A stretch of DNA of 64,000 nucleotides from Salinispora oceanensis (GCF_000383575.1 NZ_KB911579.1:3070523-3134522), one strand, 5' to 3'. Positions 9,428-18,914 are shown, numbered from the stretch's first letter. A program made the numbers and translations. Notes: a model not told the origin generated them from the sequence alone.

Positions 9428-10525
9428 GTGCGGGTGATCTACGCCGTCATCCCGGCGGGTGGCAGCGGCACCAGGCTGTGGCCGTTGTCCCGCGCCGGGC
9501 ATCCAAAGTTTCTTCACCAGCTCACCGGCTCCACCGCGTCGCTGCTACAGGCGACCGTGGAGCGGCTCGGTCCGCTGGCGACACCGGAACACACCCTTGT
9601 GGTCACGGGCACGGCACACGCCACCGCGGTGGCCCGCCAACTGGCTGGGTTACCGGAGCAGAACATCCTGGTCGAGCCGTCCCCCCGGGACTCGTGTGCG
9701 GCGATAGCCCTGGCTGCCGCGGTGATCGCCCGTCAGGAGCCGACCGCGGTGATGGGTTCGTTCGCGGCGGACCACCTGATCGGTGACCCGGCCGCGTGGC
9801 GGGATACGGTGCGCCAGGCAGCCCGGGGCGCCGAGCAGGGGCTCTTGATGACGGTGGGGATCACCCCGGCCTGGGCGGAGACCGGCTACGGCTACCTGGA
9901 AACCAGCGAGCCGACCGGGGACGGGTCGCCGCGGCCGGTGGTCGAGTTCAAGGAGAAGCCGGACGCCGATGTCGCGGAGGCATACCTTCGGTCCGGGCGG
10001 CACCTCTGGAACGCCAGCATGTTCGTGTGGCGGGTGGATGTCTTCCTCGCCGAGTTGGCCCGACAGCAACCGGCGTTACACGCGGGCGTGCTCGAGATCG
10101 CCGCCGCCTGGGGCACCGAGGAACAGGACGAGGTGCTCGGCACGGTGTGGCCGACGCTGCCGAAGATCTCGGTCGACTACGCGGTGATGGAGGGGGCGGC
10201 GACCGCGGGCCGAGTGGCGACGGTCCCCGGCGACTTCGGCTGGAACGACGTCGGCGACTTCCACACCCTCGGCGAGGTCCTGCCGGCGGACTCGGCCGGC
10301 AACATGGTCCTGGGCGCGGAGGCGAAGCCCGGTGTCCTGTTGCGGGACAGCACGAACCTGGTGGTTGTCCCGCACTCGGGCCGGCTCGTCGCGACGGTCG
10401 GAGTGCATGACCTGATCGTGGTCGACACCCCGGACGCGTTGCTGGTCTGCCCGCGCGCCCGCGCCCAGGACGTGAAGCAGCTCGTTGACGAACTCAAGGA
10501 GCGGGGTGAAGCGGGGCTCGTCTGA
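9428..10525 (+). CDS. manC: mannose-1-phosphate guanylyltransferase (GDP-mannose pyrophosphorylase)
   Basis: The 365-residue protein makes GDP-mannose from mannose-1-phosphate and GTP. The nucleotidyltransferase signature is at the very start, IPAGGSGTRLWPLSR, followed by KFLHQLTGSTASLLQATVERL and the sugar-binding VEFKEKPDADVAEAYL and GDFGWNDVGDFHTL. The start could be GTG 9428 or GTG 9434; neither has a clear ribosome binding site. It follows the GT4 gene closely. With phosphomannomutase (26428) and mannose-6-phosphate isomerase (30271) it completes the GDP-mannose pathway in this window. Its last 32 bases overlap the end of the convergent NUDIX gene. The M. tuberculosis counterpart is called manB. 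Confidence 0.93.
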   Translation: MRVIYAVIPAGGSGTRLWPLSRAGHPKFLHQLTGSTASLLQATVERLGPLATPEHTLVVTGTAHATAVARQLAGLPEQNILVEPSPRDSCAAIALAAAVIARQEPTAVMGSFAADHLIGDPAAWRDTVRQAARGAEQGLLMTVGITPAWAETGYGYLETSEPTGDGSPRPVVEFKEKPDADVAEAYLRSGRHLWNASMFVWRVDVFLAELARQQPALHAGVLEIAAAWGTEEQDEVLGTVWPTLPKISVDYAVMEGAATAGRVATVPGDFGWNDVGDFHTLGEVLPADSAGNMVLGAEAKPGVLLRDSTNLVVVPHSGRLVATVGVHDLIVVDTPDALLVCPRARAQDVKQLVDELKERGEAGLV

Positions 10526-11093
10526 GCGCTGCCAGCGCCGGCGTGATCAGCTGGGTGGTCCCGCCGGCCAACGGCGTCGGCAGCTGCTCCGGTGGGAACC
10601 AGCCCAGCTCCTCTGACTCCTCGCTGACCTGTGGCCGTGCGCCGGGCGGAGCGAGGACGGCGAAGCGTACGTCGTGGTGAAACGAGCCACCCTGACAGTT
10701 GACCGCGTGAATGTCCACGTCGATCGGCACCGGATCGATCCGCAGGCCGGTCATGCCGGACTCCTCGGTCGCCTCCCGCAGCGCCGCCGCGGCCAGCGTC
10801 GAGTCGGCGGGCTCGCAGTGCCCGCCGAGCTGCACCCACTTGCGGAACTTGCCGTGCAGGCAGAGCAGCACCCGGGAACCGGTGGCGTCGAACACCAGCG
10901 CGCTGGCGGTGACGTGGCCGGCCCGGTGCGTCCGGCTCATCGCCTCCGGTCCGGCGGCGAGCAGGTCCAGCGTGCGGTCTCGGGCCGCGGCGGCGGCCAC
11001 CGAGGTGGGCGTCCAGCCGCGCAGCACGGTGAGAGCGTCGGTGTGCAGGGCGGGACTGGGTGGCGAGTCGACGTGCGGCTCGGGCGTTGACAA
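10494..11093 (-). CDS. NUDIX hydrolase
   Basis: The 199-residue protein carries a NUDIX domain in its second half: HVTASALVFDATGSRVLLCLH, then GGHCEPADSTLAAAALREATEESG. The REATEESG catalytic core is intact, although the first Glu position of the classical NUDIX box is Asp. The substrate is likely a nucleoside diphosphate derivative and is not determinable here. TTG 11093 is preferred: GAGGAG lies five bases upstream and the residues before it are not conserved in character. The gene is convergent with manC, with a 32-bp tail overlap, and divergent from the gene at 11158. Confidence 0.88.
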   Translation of the reverse strand: MSTPEPHVDSPPSPALHTDALTVLRGWTPTSVAAAAARDRTLDLLAAGPEAMSRTHRAGHVTASALVFDATGSRVLLCLHGKFRKWVQLGGHCEPADSTLAAAALREATEESGMTGLRIDPVPIDVDIHAVNCQGGSFHHDVRFAVLAPPGARPQVSEESEELGWFPPEQLPTPLAGGTTQLITPALAALRRAPLHPAP

Positions 11094-11157
11094 GGGCCCT
11101 CCTCGGCGTTCGGATGCGCCCGCAACCCTACGGGTGCGGTGTTCGTACGCTTGGCTG

Positions 11158-12192
11158 GTGACTCTGCGACTCCTGGAATTCGTGGTCGGCGACAACGAGG
11201 CCAGTGACCTGCTCCCGGTGCGTTCGCCGGCGCTGCTGCGCGCCCACGGTGCCCGGCGTGGCTTCTGGACGGTGCTGGACGAGGGCCCGGTCGAGCAGTG
11301 CCTCGCGCTGCTCCTGGAGCGGGCCGACGGCACCTGGACGGCTCAGCACGTGACCGCCGACGCCGGAGCCGAGAACGGCCGTACCGAGGACGGCGAGGCG
11401 TTGGCCCACCACGACGGGTGGGTGTATGTCTTCGGGTCGCACTTCGGGTCGAAGGCCGGCCCGCTGCGTCCGCGGCGGGCGTTCGTGGCCCGGTTCCGTG
11501 AGCAGGACGCGGCCTCTGGCACGCTGCCGGTGCAGGTGGTACGCAACCGGTTCCGGCTCCACCGGGTGGTGAACGACGCCCTCCTCAAGGCCCCGTTCAC
11601 GCCGCTGCCGCCGGGGGATCAGGTCCGCTCCCGGTTCATCGGTGCCACCGTGGCGCGGGGGACCGCCCGGTCCAAGGGCTGGGTCGAGCGGCTGGTCGCC
11701 GACGATCTGCCGTTGAACGTGGAGGCGGTCGCCTTCACCCCGGCCGGCACGGCGCTGCTCGGGCTGCGGTTCCCGGTCACCGCCGACGGGGACCCGATCT
11801 TGGTCGAGTTGGCCGGGGTGCCCCAGATGTTCGCGTCCAGTCCGATCTGGCCGGCGGCGTTGGGCGCGTACGTGCTGACCGGGGTGACCCCACCCGGCGC
11901 GCTGGCCGGCTTCCGGGCGATGGCGCCCGCCGCGGACGGCGGCTACGCGGCGGTGATCGGTTCGATCGACGCACTCGGGAAGGGCTCGGTGCTGCTGGCC
12001 GACCACCCGGCGGGTGGGGAGGTGACCTCCCGGCACGTCCGTTTCCGACTCCCGGGCCAGGGGCACCGGGTCGCTGGCGAGTTGGTCGCCGACCTCGCGC
12101 CGTTCCACCACGTCGAAGGGCTGGCCGAGCTCGACGGGAGCCGGTTCTACGTCACCGACGAGGACCACCGGGTCGCGCTCTGGGTGGGCTGA
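11158..12192 (+). CDS. DUF3616-like beta-rich protein
   Basis: The 344-residue protein has no signal peptide or catalytic motif that I can recognise. The central stretch LNVEAVAFTPAGTALLGLRF and the end HHVEGLAELDGSRFYVTDED look like blades of a beta-propeller and resemble DUF3616 proteins. GTG 11158 follows a GTACGCT-like promoter element and lies 64 bp from the divergent NUDIX start; the longer frame upstream overlaps that gene antisense and is not credible. The neighbours do not point to a role. It converges with fbiB, with 45 bp between the stops. Confidence 0.75.
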   Translation: MTLRLLEFVVGDNEASDLLPVRSPALLRAHGARRGFWTVLDEGPVEQCLALLLERADGTWTAQHVTADAGAENGRTEDGEALAHHDGWVYVFGSHFGSKAGPLRPRRAFVARFREQDAASGTLPVQVVRNRFRLHRVVNDALLKAPFTPLPPGDQVRSRFIGATVARGTARSKGWVERLVADDLPLNVEAVAFTPAGTALLGLRFPVTADGDPILVELAGVPQMFASSPIWPAALGAYVLTGVTPPGALAGFRAMAPAADGGYAAVIGSIDALGKGSVLLADHPAGGEVTSRHVRFRLPGQGHRVAGELVADLAPFHHVEGLAELDGSRFYVTDEDHRVALWVG

Positions 12193-12237
12193 CCCGGTTG
12201 GGCCGCGGGGGCTGCCCGCGGCCCGGTACCACCGACC

Positions 12238-13326
12238 CTAGAGCGCCAGGGCCGCGGTGGCGGAGGTGCCGGGCGGGGGCGGCAGCAGGGTCGACGGCAG
12301 GCCCTCGGCGGCCAGGGCGGCGCGCAGGCGGTGTACGTCCGCGCCGAACCGGACCAGCCCGAACGGGTCCACCGGGGTCGGCGGGGCGGCGAGTAGCAGG
12401 GTGTTCGCCGTGGTCGGCCAGCCCGGTACCGTTCCGGCCAGCTGGTCGTAGGTTGCCGGGTCGGTGACGTGGGTGAAGCTCGTGCCGGGGGCTACCGTCG
12501 CACCGACGACGGCGATCGCCCGGCCGATCACGGCTGGATCAGGTGGCGCCGCGCCGGTTCCGCTCGGCAGGACGGCGGCCTCGGCCAGCCCGGCGGCCCG
12601 CGCCTCGGCGGTGCCGAGCGAGAACAGGTCCAACGACGAGTCCCGGACCAGGGCTCTGGCCCCGAGTCCGTCGTCGGCCCGCGGGGTGGTCGGGTAGCCG
12701 CGTACCACCGCGACCGGCACCTGGTCACACTTGCCCTTGACCAGTTCGCCGGCGCCGGCCAGTTCGTCAACCACCGCCATCTGGGTGAGTTCCAGCTCGT
12801 TGCCGTACGGGTCGACCTCACCCCGGTGGTCGTGGACGGCGTCGAGGCCGGCGACGCCGAGCGCGACATCGGTGAGCCCGTTGCGCCATGGCCGCCCCAT
12901 GGTGTCGCTGATGATGACCGGCACATCGAGGCCGTACCGCTGTCGTAGCGCGGCGCGCAGCGCCCGGGCGGAGGCGTCCGGGTCAACCGGGAGCAGCACC
13001 AGCCGGGTCTTGTCGACGTTGGAGGCGTCGATACCCGCGGCGGCCATCACGAATCCGTGGTGGGTTTGGACGATCCGGGTCGCGCCGCGGGCGGCGACCA
13101 CCCGCGCGGTCTCCGTAGCCAGCACCCCTGCCCGAGCCTCGAGCCGCTCCGGCCCGTCGGCCGGGACATCTACCAGTCGTCCCTCCGCCTTCGAGACGAT
13201 CTTGCTCGTCACCACGAGGATGTCGCCGTCGCGGAGCCACGGCGCCGCACTGACGATCATGGCGGCCAGGTCGTCGCCCTCGGACACGTGGCCGATGCCG
13301 CGCACCGGCATGATCTCCAGGTTCAC
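12238..13326 (-). CDS. fbiB: coenzyme F420-0:L-glutamate ligase (CofE/FbiB), with short C-terminal extension
   Basis: The enzyme adds glutamate residues to F420-0 with GTP. The CofE domain covers roughly residues 1-250: PVRGIGHVSEGDDLAAMI, ILVVTSKIVSKAEGRL, TRIVQTHHGFVMAAAGIDASN and VIISDTMGRPWRNGLTDVAL. The 362-residue protein is shorter than mycobacterial FbiB (about 450 aa, recalled), whose C-terminal half is an FMN-binding nitroreductase-like domain. Here the last 110 residues are Pro/Ala-rich with PATYDQLAGTVPGWPTTANT and lack obvious FMN-binding motifs. GTG 13326 overlaps the TGA of fbiA (GTGA), so the two genes are translationally coupled. Confidence 0.93.
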   Translation of the reverse strand: MNLEIMPVRGIGHVSEGDDLAAMIVSAAPWLRDGDILVVTSKIVSKAEGRLVDVPADGPERLEARAGVLATETARVVAARGATRIVQTHHGFVMAAAGIDASNVDKTRLVLLPVDPDASARALRAALRQRYGLDVPVIISDTMGRPWRNGLTDVALGVAGLDAVHDHRGEVDPYGNELELTQMAVVDELAGAGELVKGKCDQVPVAVVRGYPTTPRADDGLGARALVRDSSLDLFSLGTAEARAAGLAEAAVLPSGTGAAPPDPAVIGRAIAVVGATVAPGTSFTHVTDPATYDQLAGTVPGWPTTANTLLLAAPPTPVDPFGLVRFGADVHRLRAALAAEGLPSTLLPPPPGTSATAALAL

Positions 13327-14279
13327 ATCAACCCCACCGCGGCCTGGACCATCGCCGTGGTCGCCGCTTCGTCTGTCATCCGCAACGGCGCCGCGCGGAC
13401 CGTCAGCCCCGGCACCACCGTCGCCGCATCCTCCTCGGCCACCAGCCAGCCGTCGAGCAGCCCGCCGCTGGCCCGTCCACCATAGAGGCCGCCTACCCCG
13501 GCGGCGCTGCACTCGATGCCGAGCACGGCTAGGCACCGGTCGGCCATCCCGCGGACCGGGGCGGCGCCGATGATCGGGGACACTCCGATCACCGGTGCGG
13601 GACCCGCCACGACCGCGTCCCGCACCCCGGGAACGGCCAGGATCGGGGCGATACTCACCACCGGGTTGCTCGGTGCGATCAGCACCAGGTCCGCCGCGGC
13701 GATCGCCTCGGTCACTCCCGGCGCCGGCTTCGCGTCCTCCGCGCCGACGAAGACGAACCGGTGCGTGGGAGGCTCGGCCCGGTGCCGTACCCACCACTCC
13801 TGGAAGTGGATTGCCCGCTGGCCGCCGTCAAGGTCAACCACCGCGTGGGTCTCCAGGCGGTCGTCGGTCGCCGGCAGCAGGCGTACGCCGGGCTCCCAGC
13901 GGGTGGCCAGCGCGGCGGTGACCTGGTGCAGGGGGTAGCCGGCAGTGATCTTGGTGGTGCGGACCAGGTGGGTGGCGAGATCTCGGTCGCCCAGCCCAAA
14001 CCAGGCTGGCTCCGCCCCGTAGGCGGCCAGCTCCTCCCGCACCGTCCAACTCTCCGCGACCCGTCCCCAGCCACGCTCCGGGTCGGCGCCACCGCCCAGC
14101 GTGTACATGACGCTGTCCAGATCCGGGCAGACCTTGAGGCCGTGTAGATACAGGTCGTCGCCCACGTTGACCACGGCGGTCACCTCGGCGCCGATCGCCC
14201 GGGCGTAAGCCCGCACCCCGAGCAGGAACCGGGCGCCGCCGACTCCTCCGGTCAGAACCACGATGCGCATGTCGTCCAT
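13323..14279 (-). CDS. fbiA: 2-phospho-L-lactate transferase (CofD/FbiA)
   Basis: The 318-residue protein transfers the phospholactyl-type or phosphoenolpyruvyl moiety to Fo, giving (dehydro)F420-0. Family signatures are MRIVVLTGGVGGARFLLGVR at the N-terminus, VVNVGDDLYLHGLKVCPDLDSVMYTLGG (core GDDLYLHGLKVCPD), then LIAPSNPVVSIAPILAVPGV. Starts are possible at ATG 14279 or ATG 14270; the conserved part begins at the second. It is the first gene of the fbiA-fbiB pair, and fbiC lies about 1 kb away on the opposite strand. In M. tuberculosis the fbiA-fbiB pair is likewise next to whiB2, as it is nearly so here. Confidence 0.95.
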   Translation of the reverse strand: MDDMRIVVLTGGVGGARFLLGVRAYARAIGAEVTAVVNVGDDLYLHGLKVCPDLDSVMYTLGGGADPERGWGRVAESWTVREELAAYGAEPAWFGLGDRDLATHLVRTTKITAGYPLHQVTAALATRWEPGVRLLPATDDRLETHAVVDLDGGQRAIHFQEWWVRHRAEPPTHRFVFVGAEDAKPAPGVTEAIAAADLVLIAPSNPVVSIAPILAVPGVRDAVVAGPAPVIGVSPIIGAAPVRGMADRCLAVLGIECSAAGVGGLYGGRASGGLLDGWLVAEEDAATVVPGLTVRAAPLRMTDEAATTAMVQAAVGLM

Positions 14280-14369
14280 CCTCGCCTACCCGCCGCCTCC
14301 GGGATCCGGGCCACCCGGGAGACTAGGCTCACGTCGGCAGTTGTCCGAATTTGTTCGAAGGGGGATACC

Positions 14370-15251
14370 GTGACCAGCCCTGTCGAACCGGCGCCCACCG
14401 AATCAACGCCGGCCCGTCAACTGACCCGGCCGTTGCGTGAACCAGCGGCGTTCGTGCTCCTTGGTGCGAATGCCCTCCTCCTCTTTGTCGGCCTGCTCCG
14501 GCTCATGACCTCGGCTACCTCTTCCGCCGGGCGTGCCGGCAGCGCGGCTGCCGCATTTACCGGCATCGAGGCGGTCGTCCTGCCGTTACTGGCGGTTCTG
14601 CTCGCCACACACCTGCACCCGGTGCTTCCCCGGGCGAAGCTGATCACCCAGGTGGCGTTGGGTCAGTACGCCTTCAGCGCCTTCTTCGGTGCTCTGACGT
14701 TTCTGATCTGGTTCGTTGACCGGCTGGTCTCGGCGGAGCTGCTCATCGCCTTCCTGGGGTTCTTGAGCCAGCTGGCCGGGCTGGGGCTGCTGCTGCTGGC
14801 GGGGTTCCCGGTGTATCAGATCTGGCGCCGGCTCTACTACGTGCCCAAGCCCAAGCCCCAGCCCGGGGTTTACGGCGCTCCCCAGCCGGGCTGGCCGGCT
14901 CCGCCCCCCGGTGGGCAGCCGGGAGCTCAGCCCGGTTGGCCCGGCCCCGGCCAGGGTGCGGGTTGGCCCGGGCCGAGTGCGGGTTGGCCCGCCCCCGCCC
15001 CCGGCCCCGGGACTGGCGGTTGGCCCGCCCCCGGCCCGGGCGCGAGTTGGCCGGCTCCGCCCCAGTCTGGTGCCGTCTACGGCCAGCCCGCCGCGCCGCC
15101 CGCCGGGGCATCCCCGCCGGCCCCGCCGTTCGCGCAGCCACCATCGGCGGAACCGACCCAGGCCATTCCCCGCCAGCCGGTTGAGCCCCCGGCGCCCTCC
15201 ACCGACGAGGACCGCACCCGGCGCATCAACCCGTCCGACAGCCCCGACTGA
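14370..15251 (+). CDS. four-pass membrane protein with Pro/Gly/Trp-rich cytoplasmic tail
   Basis: Of 293 residues, about 30-165 hold four hydrophobic segments (FVLLGANALLLFVGLL; AVVLPLLAVLLATHL; FSAFFGALTFLIWFV; FLSQLAGLGLLLLAGF). The tail from about 170 repeats GWPAP/GWPGP units and ends EDRTRRINPSDSPD. GTG 14370 follows GAAGGGGG. No enzymatic motif is present. A similar short motif, DDRTRFIPRLPD, closes another membrane protein at 25282-26331, so the tail end may be a docking or phosphorylation site (inference). The gene is divergent from fbiA and upstream of fbiC, but nothing links it to F420. Confidence 0.82.
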   Translation: MTSPVEPAPTESTPARQLTRPLREPAAFVLLGANALLLFVGLLRLMTSATSSAGRAGSAAAAFTGIEAVVLPLLAVLLATHLHPVLPRAKLITQVALGQYAFSAFFGALTFLIWFVDRLVSAELLIAFLGFLSQLAGLGLLLLAGFPVYQIWRRLYYVPKPKPQPGVYGAPQPGWPAPPPGGQPGAQPGWPGPGQGAGWPGPSAGWPAPAPGPGTGGWPAPGPGASWPAPPQSGAVYGQPAAPPAGASPPAPPFAQPPSAEPTQAIPRQPVEPPAPSTDEDRTRRINPSDSPD

Positions 15252-15341
15252 CCGCGTCGGTCACGGCCCGCGCGGTGGCCGGCCCACGGAGTGATCAAAC
15301 CGGCAGGGCGAGGAGTCGGGTGGAGCGCCTACGCTGAGCGG

Positions 15342-17852
15342 ATGGTTGATCGCACGGAGCCGGCCCCGACCGAGGCGAGTGTGCGGCGGGCGTTGCGTCG
15401 AGCGGCGTCCGGGCGGGCGCTGGACACCGACGAGGCGACGGCGCTGCTGAGCGCGCGCGGTGCCGCGTTGGACGAGTTGTTCCGGGTCGCCGGGGCGATC
15501 CGGGACGCGGGGCTGCGCGCGGCCGGGCGGCCGGGGGTGGTGACGTACTCGAAGAAGGTTTTCATCCCACTGACCCGACTCTGCCGGGATCGGTGTCACT
15601 ACTGCACCTTTGCCACGGTGCCGCATCGGCTGCCGGCGGCGTTCCTCGACCGCGACGAGGTACTGTCGATCGCCCGGCAGGGCGCGGAGCTCGGCTGCAA
15701 GGAGGCACTGTTCACCCTTGGGGACCGGCCGGAGGAGCGCTGGCCGGCGGCGCGCCAGTGGTTGGACGAGCGGGGCTACGACTCGACCCTTGACTACCTA
15801 CGCTCCTGCGCGGTGGCCGTGCTGGAGGAGACGGGCCTGCTGCCACACCTCAACCCCGGGGTGCTCAGCTGGTCCGAACTGCAGCGGCTCAAGCCGGTCG
15901 CGCCGAGCATGGGCATGATGTTGGAGACCACCGCGACCCGGCTGTGGTCATCCCCGAAAGGTCCGCACTACGGCTCGCCGGACAAGGAGCCGGCCGTTCG
16001 GCTGCGGGTGCTCGAGGACGCGGGCCGGGTGAACGTGCCCTTCACCACCGGTGTCCTCATCGGGATCGGAGAGACCCCGGCCGAGCGGGTCGAGGCGCTC
16101 TTCGCGATCCGCCGGTCACATCGGGAGTACGGCCACCTCCAGGAGGTGATCGTGCAGAACTTCCGGGCCAAGCCGGACACGGCGATGCGCGGGATGCCCG
16201 ATGCGGAGCTGCACGATCTCGCCGCCACCGTGGCGGTGGCCCGGGTACTGCTCGGTCCCCAGGCTCGCCTCCAGGCGCCACCGAACCTCATCGCGGGCGA
16301 GTACGACCTGCTGCTGCGCGCCGGCATCGACGACTGGGGCGGCGTTTCGCCGTTGACCCCGGACCACGTCAACCCGGAGCGGCCCTGGCCGCAGCTCGAC
16401 GAGCTGTCCCGCCGCACCGAGCAGGCCGGGTTCGCGCTGCGGGAGCGGTTGACGATCTACCCGGAGTACGTTCGCGCCGGTGACCCGTGGCTCGACCCGC
16501 GCCTGCTGCCGCACGTTGCGGCCCTCGCGGACCCGGCGACCGGGTTGGCGGTGCCCACCGCCCGTCTGACGGGGCGGCCGTGGCAGGAGCCGGACGAGGC
16601 CTACGGCGGGCGGATCGACCTGCACACCACCATCGATACCACCGGCCGTACCACCGATCGGCGGGGCGACTTCGACCAGGTCTATGGCGATTGGTCGATG
16701 GTGGCCGACCGGGTGGGCGCCGGGGCGACCACCGGAGTCGGCGACCACGACCTGCGGGCCGGTCTGCGCCTCGCCGCCGACGATCCGGCGTCGCTGCTGG
16801 AACCCGGGCAGACCGCGGCGGCGCTGGCGCTCTTCGCGGCGGATGGCCCGGCGTTGGACGAGCTGTGTCGGATCGCCGACGAGGTACGCCGCGACGCGGT
16901 CGGCGACGAGGTCACCTACGTGGTCAACCGCAACATCAACTTCACCAATATCTGCTATGTGGGCTGTCGCTTCTGCGCCTTCGCGCAGCGCGAGCGGGAC
17001 GCCGACGCGTACCGGCTCTCGGTTGACCAGATCGCCGACCGGGCCGAGCAGGCGTGGCGGGCCGGGGCCAGCGAGGTCTGCCTCCAGGGGGGCATCGACC
17101 CGAGGCTGCCGGTGACGGCCTACGCCGACCTGGTGCGGGCGATCAAGACCCGGGTGCCGGGGTTACATGTGCACGCGTTCTCCCCGATGGAGGTCGTCAC
17201 CGCGGCGGGTAAGGCGGGCGTGTCCATCCGGGAGTGGCTGACCGAGCTGCGGGAGGCCGGGCTGGACACCATCCCCGGCACCGCCGCCGAGATCCTTGAT
17301 GACGAGGTGCGCTGGGTTCTCACCAAGGGCAAGCTGCCGACGGCCGCCTGGGTCGAGGTGGTTACCACCGCCCACGAGCTGGGGATTCGGTCCAGCTCCA
17401 CGATGATGTACGGGCACGTTGACCATCCCGCGCAGTGGCTTACCCACTTCCGTGTGTTGGCCGACACGCAGGACCGGACGGGTGGCTTCACCGAGTTTGT
17501 TGCGTTGCCGTTCGTACACACCAACGCCCCGATCTACCTGGCCGGTATCGCCCGTCCGGGGCCGACCTGGCGGGAGAACCGGGTGGTGCACGCGATGGCC
17601 CGGCTGCTGCTGCACGGCCGGATCCACAACATCCAGTGCTCGTGGGTGAAGTTGGGCGACGAGGGCAGCGCTGAACTGCTCCGCGGTGGCTGTAACGACC
17701 TGGGCGGCACCCTGATGGAGGAGACGATCTCCCGGATGGCGGGCTCGGGCAACGGTTCGGCCCGGACCGAGGAGCAGTTGATCGCGATCGCGGCGGCGGC
17801 CGGGCGGCCGGCGTGCAAGCGAACAACCGGGTACGGCCACCGGGTCAGGTAG
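15342..17852 (+). CDS. fbiC: 7,8-didemethyl-8-hydroxy-5-deazariboflavin (Fo) synthase, CofG-CofH fusion
   Basis: The 836-residue protein fuses two radical-SAM domains that build Fo from tyrosine and the flavin precursor amino-ribityluracil. The CofG half has CRDRCHYC (Cys 81, 85, 88) and [17 protein letters not shown]. The CofH half has CYVGCRFC (Cys 538, 542, 545), [10 protein letters not shown] and [11 protein letters not shown]. The length fits actinobacterial FbiC. ATG 15342 opens the conserved region; the 17 residues upstream in frame lack coding character. With fbiA and fbiB on the other side of 14.3 kb, the core F420 pathway except the guanylyltransferase FbiD/CofC is clustered here. 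A hairpin at 17864-17898 probably ends its transcript. Confidence 0.96.
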   Translation: MVDRTEPAPTEASVRRALRRAASGRALDTDEATALLSARGAALDELFRVAGAIRDAGLRAAGRPGVVTYSKKVFIPLTRLCRDRCHYCTFATVPHRLPAAFLDRDEVLSIARQGAELGCKEALFTLGDRPEERWPAARQWLDERGYDSTLDYLRSCAVAVLEETGLLPHLNPGVLSWSELQRLKPVAPSMGMMLETTATRLWSSPKGPHYGSPDKEPAVRLRVLEDAGRVNVPFTTGVLIGIGETPAERVEALFAIRRSHREYGHLQEVIVQNFRAKPDTAMRGMPDAELHDLAATVAVARVLLGPQARLQAPPNLIAGEYDLLLRAGIDDWGGVSPLTPDHVNPERPWPQLDELSRRTEQAGFALRERLTIYPEYVRAGDPWLDPRLLPHVAALADPATGLAVPTARLTGRPWQEPDEAYGGRIDLHTTIDTTGRTTDRRGDFDQVYGDWSMVADRVGAGATTGVGDHDLRAGLRLAADDPASLLEPGQTAAALALFAADGPALDELCRIADEVRRDAVGDEVTYVVNRNINFTNICYVGCRFCAFAQRERDADAYRLSVDQIADRAEQAWRAGASEVCLQGGIDPRLPVTAYADLVRAIKTRVPGLHVHAFSPMEVVTAAGKAGVSIREWLTELREAGLDTIPGTAAEILDDEVRWVLTKGKLPTAAWVEVVTTAHELGIRSSSTMMYGHVDHPAQWLTHFRVLADTQDRTGGFTEFVALPFVHTNAPIYLAGIARPGPTWRENRVVHAMARLLLHGRIHNIQCSWVKLGDEGSAELLRGGCNDLGGTLMEETISRMAGSGNGSARTEEQLIAIAAAAGRPACKRTTGYGHRVR

Positions 17853-17863
17853 CGTCCGACTCC

Positions 17864-17898
17864 CCACCGCCGACCGTGGACCAGCCCGCCGGCGGTGG
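17864..17898 (+). terminator. hairpin after fbiC
   Basis: CCACCGCCG (17864-17872) pairs with CGGCGGTGG (17890-17898) around a 17-base loop, twelve bases after the fbiC stop. It has no T run, as is common for actinomycete terminators. Confidence 0.55.
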
Positions 17899-18382
17899 GC
17901 TGCTGGATTCTCGTCGGTACCGCAATCCCACCGGCCGCACGGAAGACTCACCGGCCGGTCACCGCGGTCGCGGTGCCACGTGGTGGGACTCCCCTGCCGA
18001 GTGTCAGTGCTTGTTGTCCATGGTGTACCAATTCTCGAATTCCCTTTTCGGATTGGCGATCCCACGGACTGTCGTTATTCGAGGTTGAATCTCGGTCCGG
18101 CCAGAAGTTCACTCTCTGGACAGGTTCTGATACTCCCCGGGCACCCCGGCGGTGGGTGTTGCGGCGGCGGGATAGCCTGGGCTCAACCAAGATCAACGTG
18201 CTGGTTCGACGTGCTGGCTCGACGGGTTCCGGTGCCGCGCCACGGAGAAAAACTCCGGCAACTCGCCGGGGCGGGCGTTACCCGGCGGGGGTCTGAATCG
18301 GTAGGGCAGGTTGCGAGGCCCGGGAGGCCAGAGGGGTCGGACCGGGCGATGTTTGGAGGGCAATCCCAATATCAAGTTTGGC

Positions 18383-18412
18383 TTGACGGCGCACGTAGGA
18401 CACACGTGTAAT
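18383..18412 (+). promoter_or_regulatory. candidate whiB2 promoter
   Basis: TTGACG at 18383-18388 and TGTAAT at 18407-18412 are 18 bases apart and resemble a principal-sigma promoter. A start near 18419 would give a leader of about 105 bases before ATG 18525. The palindrome ACACGTGT overlaps the end of the spacer and could be an operator. Confidence 0.5.
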
Positions 18413-18524
18413 TTGACTTGGGGCTGTTCGCGAAATGTTACTAACCGGTACCGAACGGACAGCACGCCTTTCGCGTGGGGGGTTGCAGCGGCGACGACGC
18501 CGGTGCGCGACAAGGAGGCATTGA

Positions 18525-18782
18525 ATGGACGGCCAGCTCGAGGCGGCCGACCTGCTCGGAAACGCCCCGGAGTGGCAGGAGCGGGCGCTCTGCTCGCAGA
18601 CCGACCCGGAGGCGTTCTTCCCCGAGAAGGGCGGCTCAACCCGTGAGGCGAAGCGGATCTGCACCCGCTGCGAGGTCAAGACCGAGTGCCTCGAATACGC
18701 GCTTGGTCACGACGAGCGGTTCGGAATCTGGGGTGGTCTCTCTGAGCGGGAGCGTCGCCGGCTCAAGCGGCGTGCGGCCTGA
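18525..18782 (+). CDS. whiB2: WhiB-family iron-sulfur transcription factor, WhiB2/WhmD type
   Basis: The 85-residue protein has the four cluster-binding cysteines C23, C46, C49 and C55 and the WhiB turn GIWGG followed by the basic tail RERRRLKRRAA. The stretch DPEAFFPEKGGSTREAKRIC is typical of the WhiB2/WhmD branch (Streptomyces WhiB), which controls septation and sporulation together with WhiA. AAGGAGG upstream supports ATG 18525. In M. tuberculosis whiB2 (Rv3260c) is flanked by fbiA and by the Rv3259/Rv3258c genes; here the same Rv3259- and DUF3499-like genes follow directly, which strengthens the assignment. Confidence 0.93.
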   Translation: MDGQLEAADLLGNAPEWQERALCSQTDPEAFFPEKGGSTREAKRICTRCEVKTECLEYALGHDERFGIWGGLSERERRRLKRRAA

Positions 18783-18786
18783 CACC

Positions 18787-18829
18787 AGGTTGGATCCGGG
18801 GTGGTGGGGGCTGCCCCGGATCCAAACCT
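18787..18829 (+). terminator. hairpin after whiB2
   Basis: AGGTTGGATCCGGGG pairs with CCCCGGATCCAA(A)CCT through 12 continuous pairs, a bulged A and three more pairs. It starts five bases after the whiB2 stop and has no T run. Confidence 0.7.
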
Positions 18830-18873
18830 CGTGGCCGAGCTTTGGTAGGCCGGGGCCGGATTCGGTAAGGCCG

Positions 18874-18914
18874 GGGCTCAGGCCAACTCGTCCCGGGCTC
18901 AGGCCAACTCGTCC
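18874..18914. repeat. 21-bp tandem duplication over a stop codon
   Basis: GGGCTCAGGCCAACTCGTCC occurs at 18874-18893 and again at 18895-18914, a 21-bp period. The second copy contains the last codons and TGA of the minus-strand metallopeptidase-like gene; the first copy lies past that stop, so the tail codons plus stop have been duplicated. Confidence 0.85.

Larger units (their letters stand above)
17853..18524. other. intergenic region upstream of whiB2
   Basis: This 670-bp gap holds a probable fbiC terminator at its left end (17864-17898) and a promoter-like pair at 18383-18412 near its right end. The middle, about 18000-18130, is AT-richer and has no convincing ORF. A long upstream region is typical of developmentally controlled whiB genes, so further regulator sites may lie here, but I cannot name any. 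Confidence 0.5.

Noticed and set aside
10711..11157. N-terminal extension of the DUF3616-like protein
   Set aside because: The extension is antisense to the NUDIX gene and reads as low-complexity Ser/Arg/Ala sequence.
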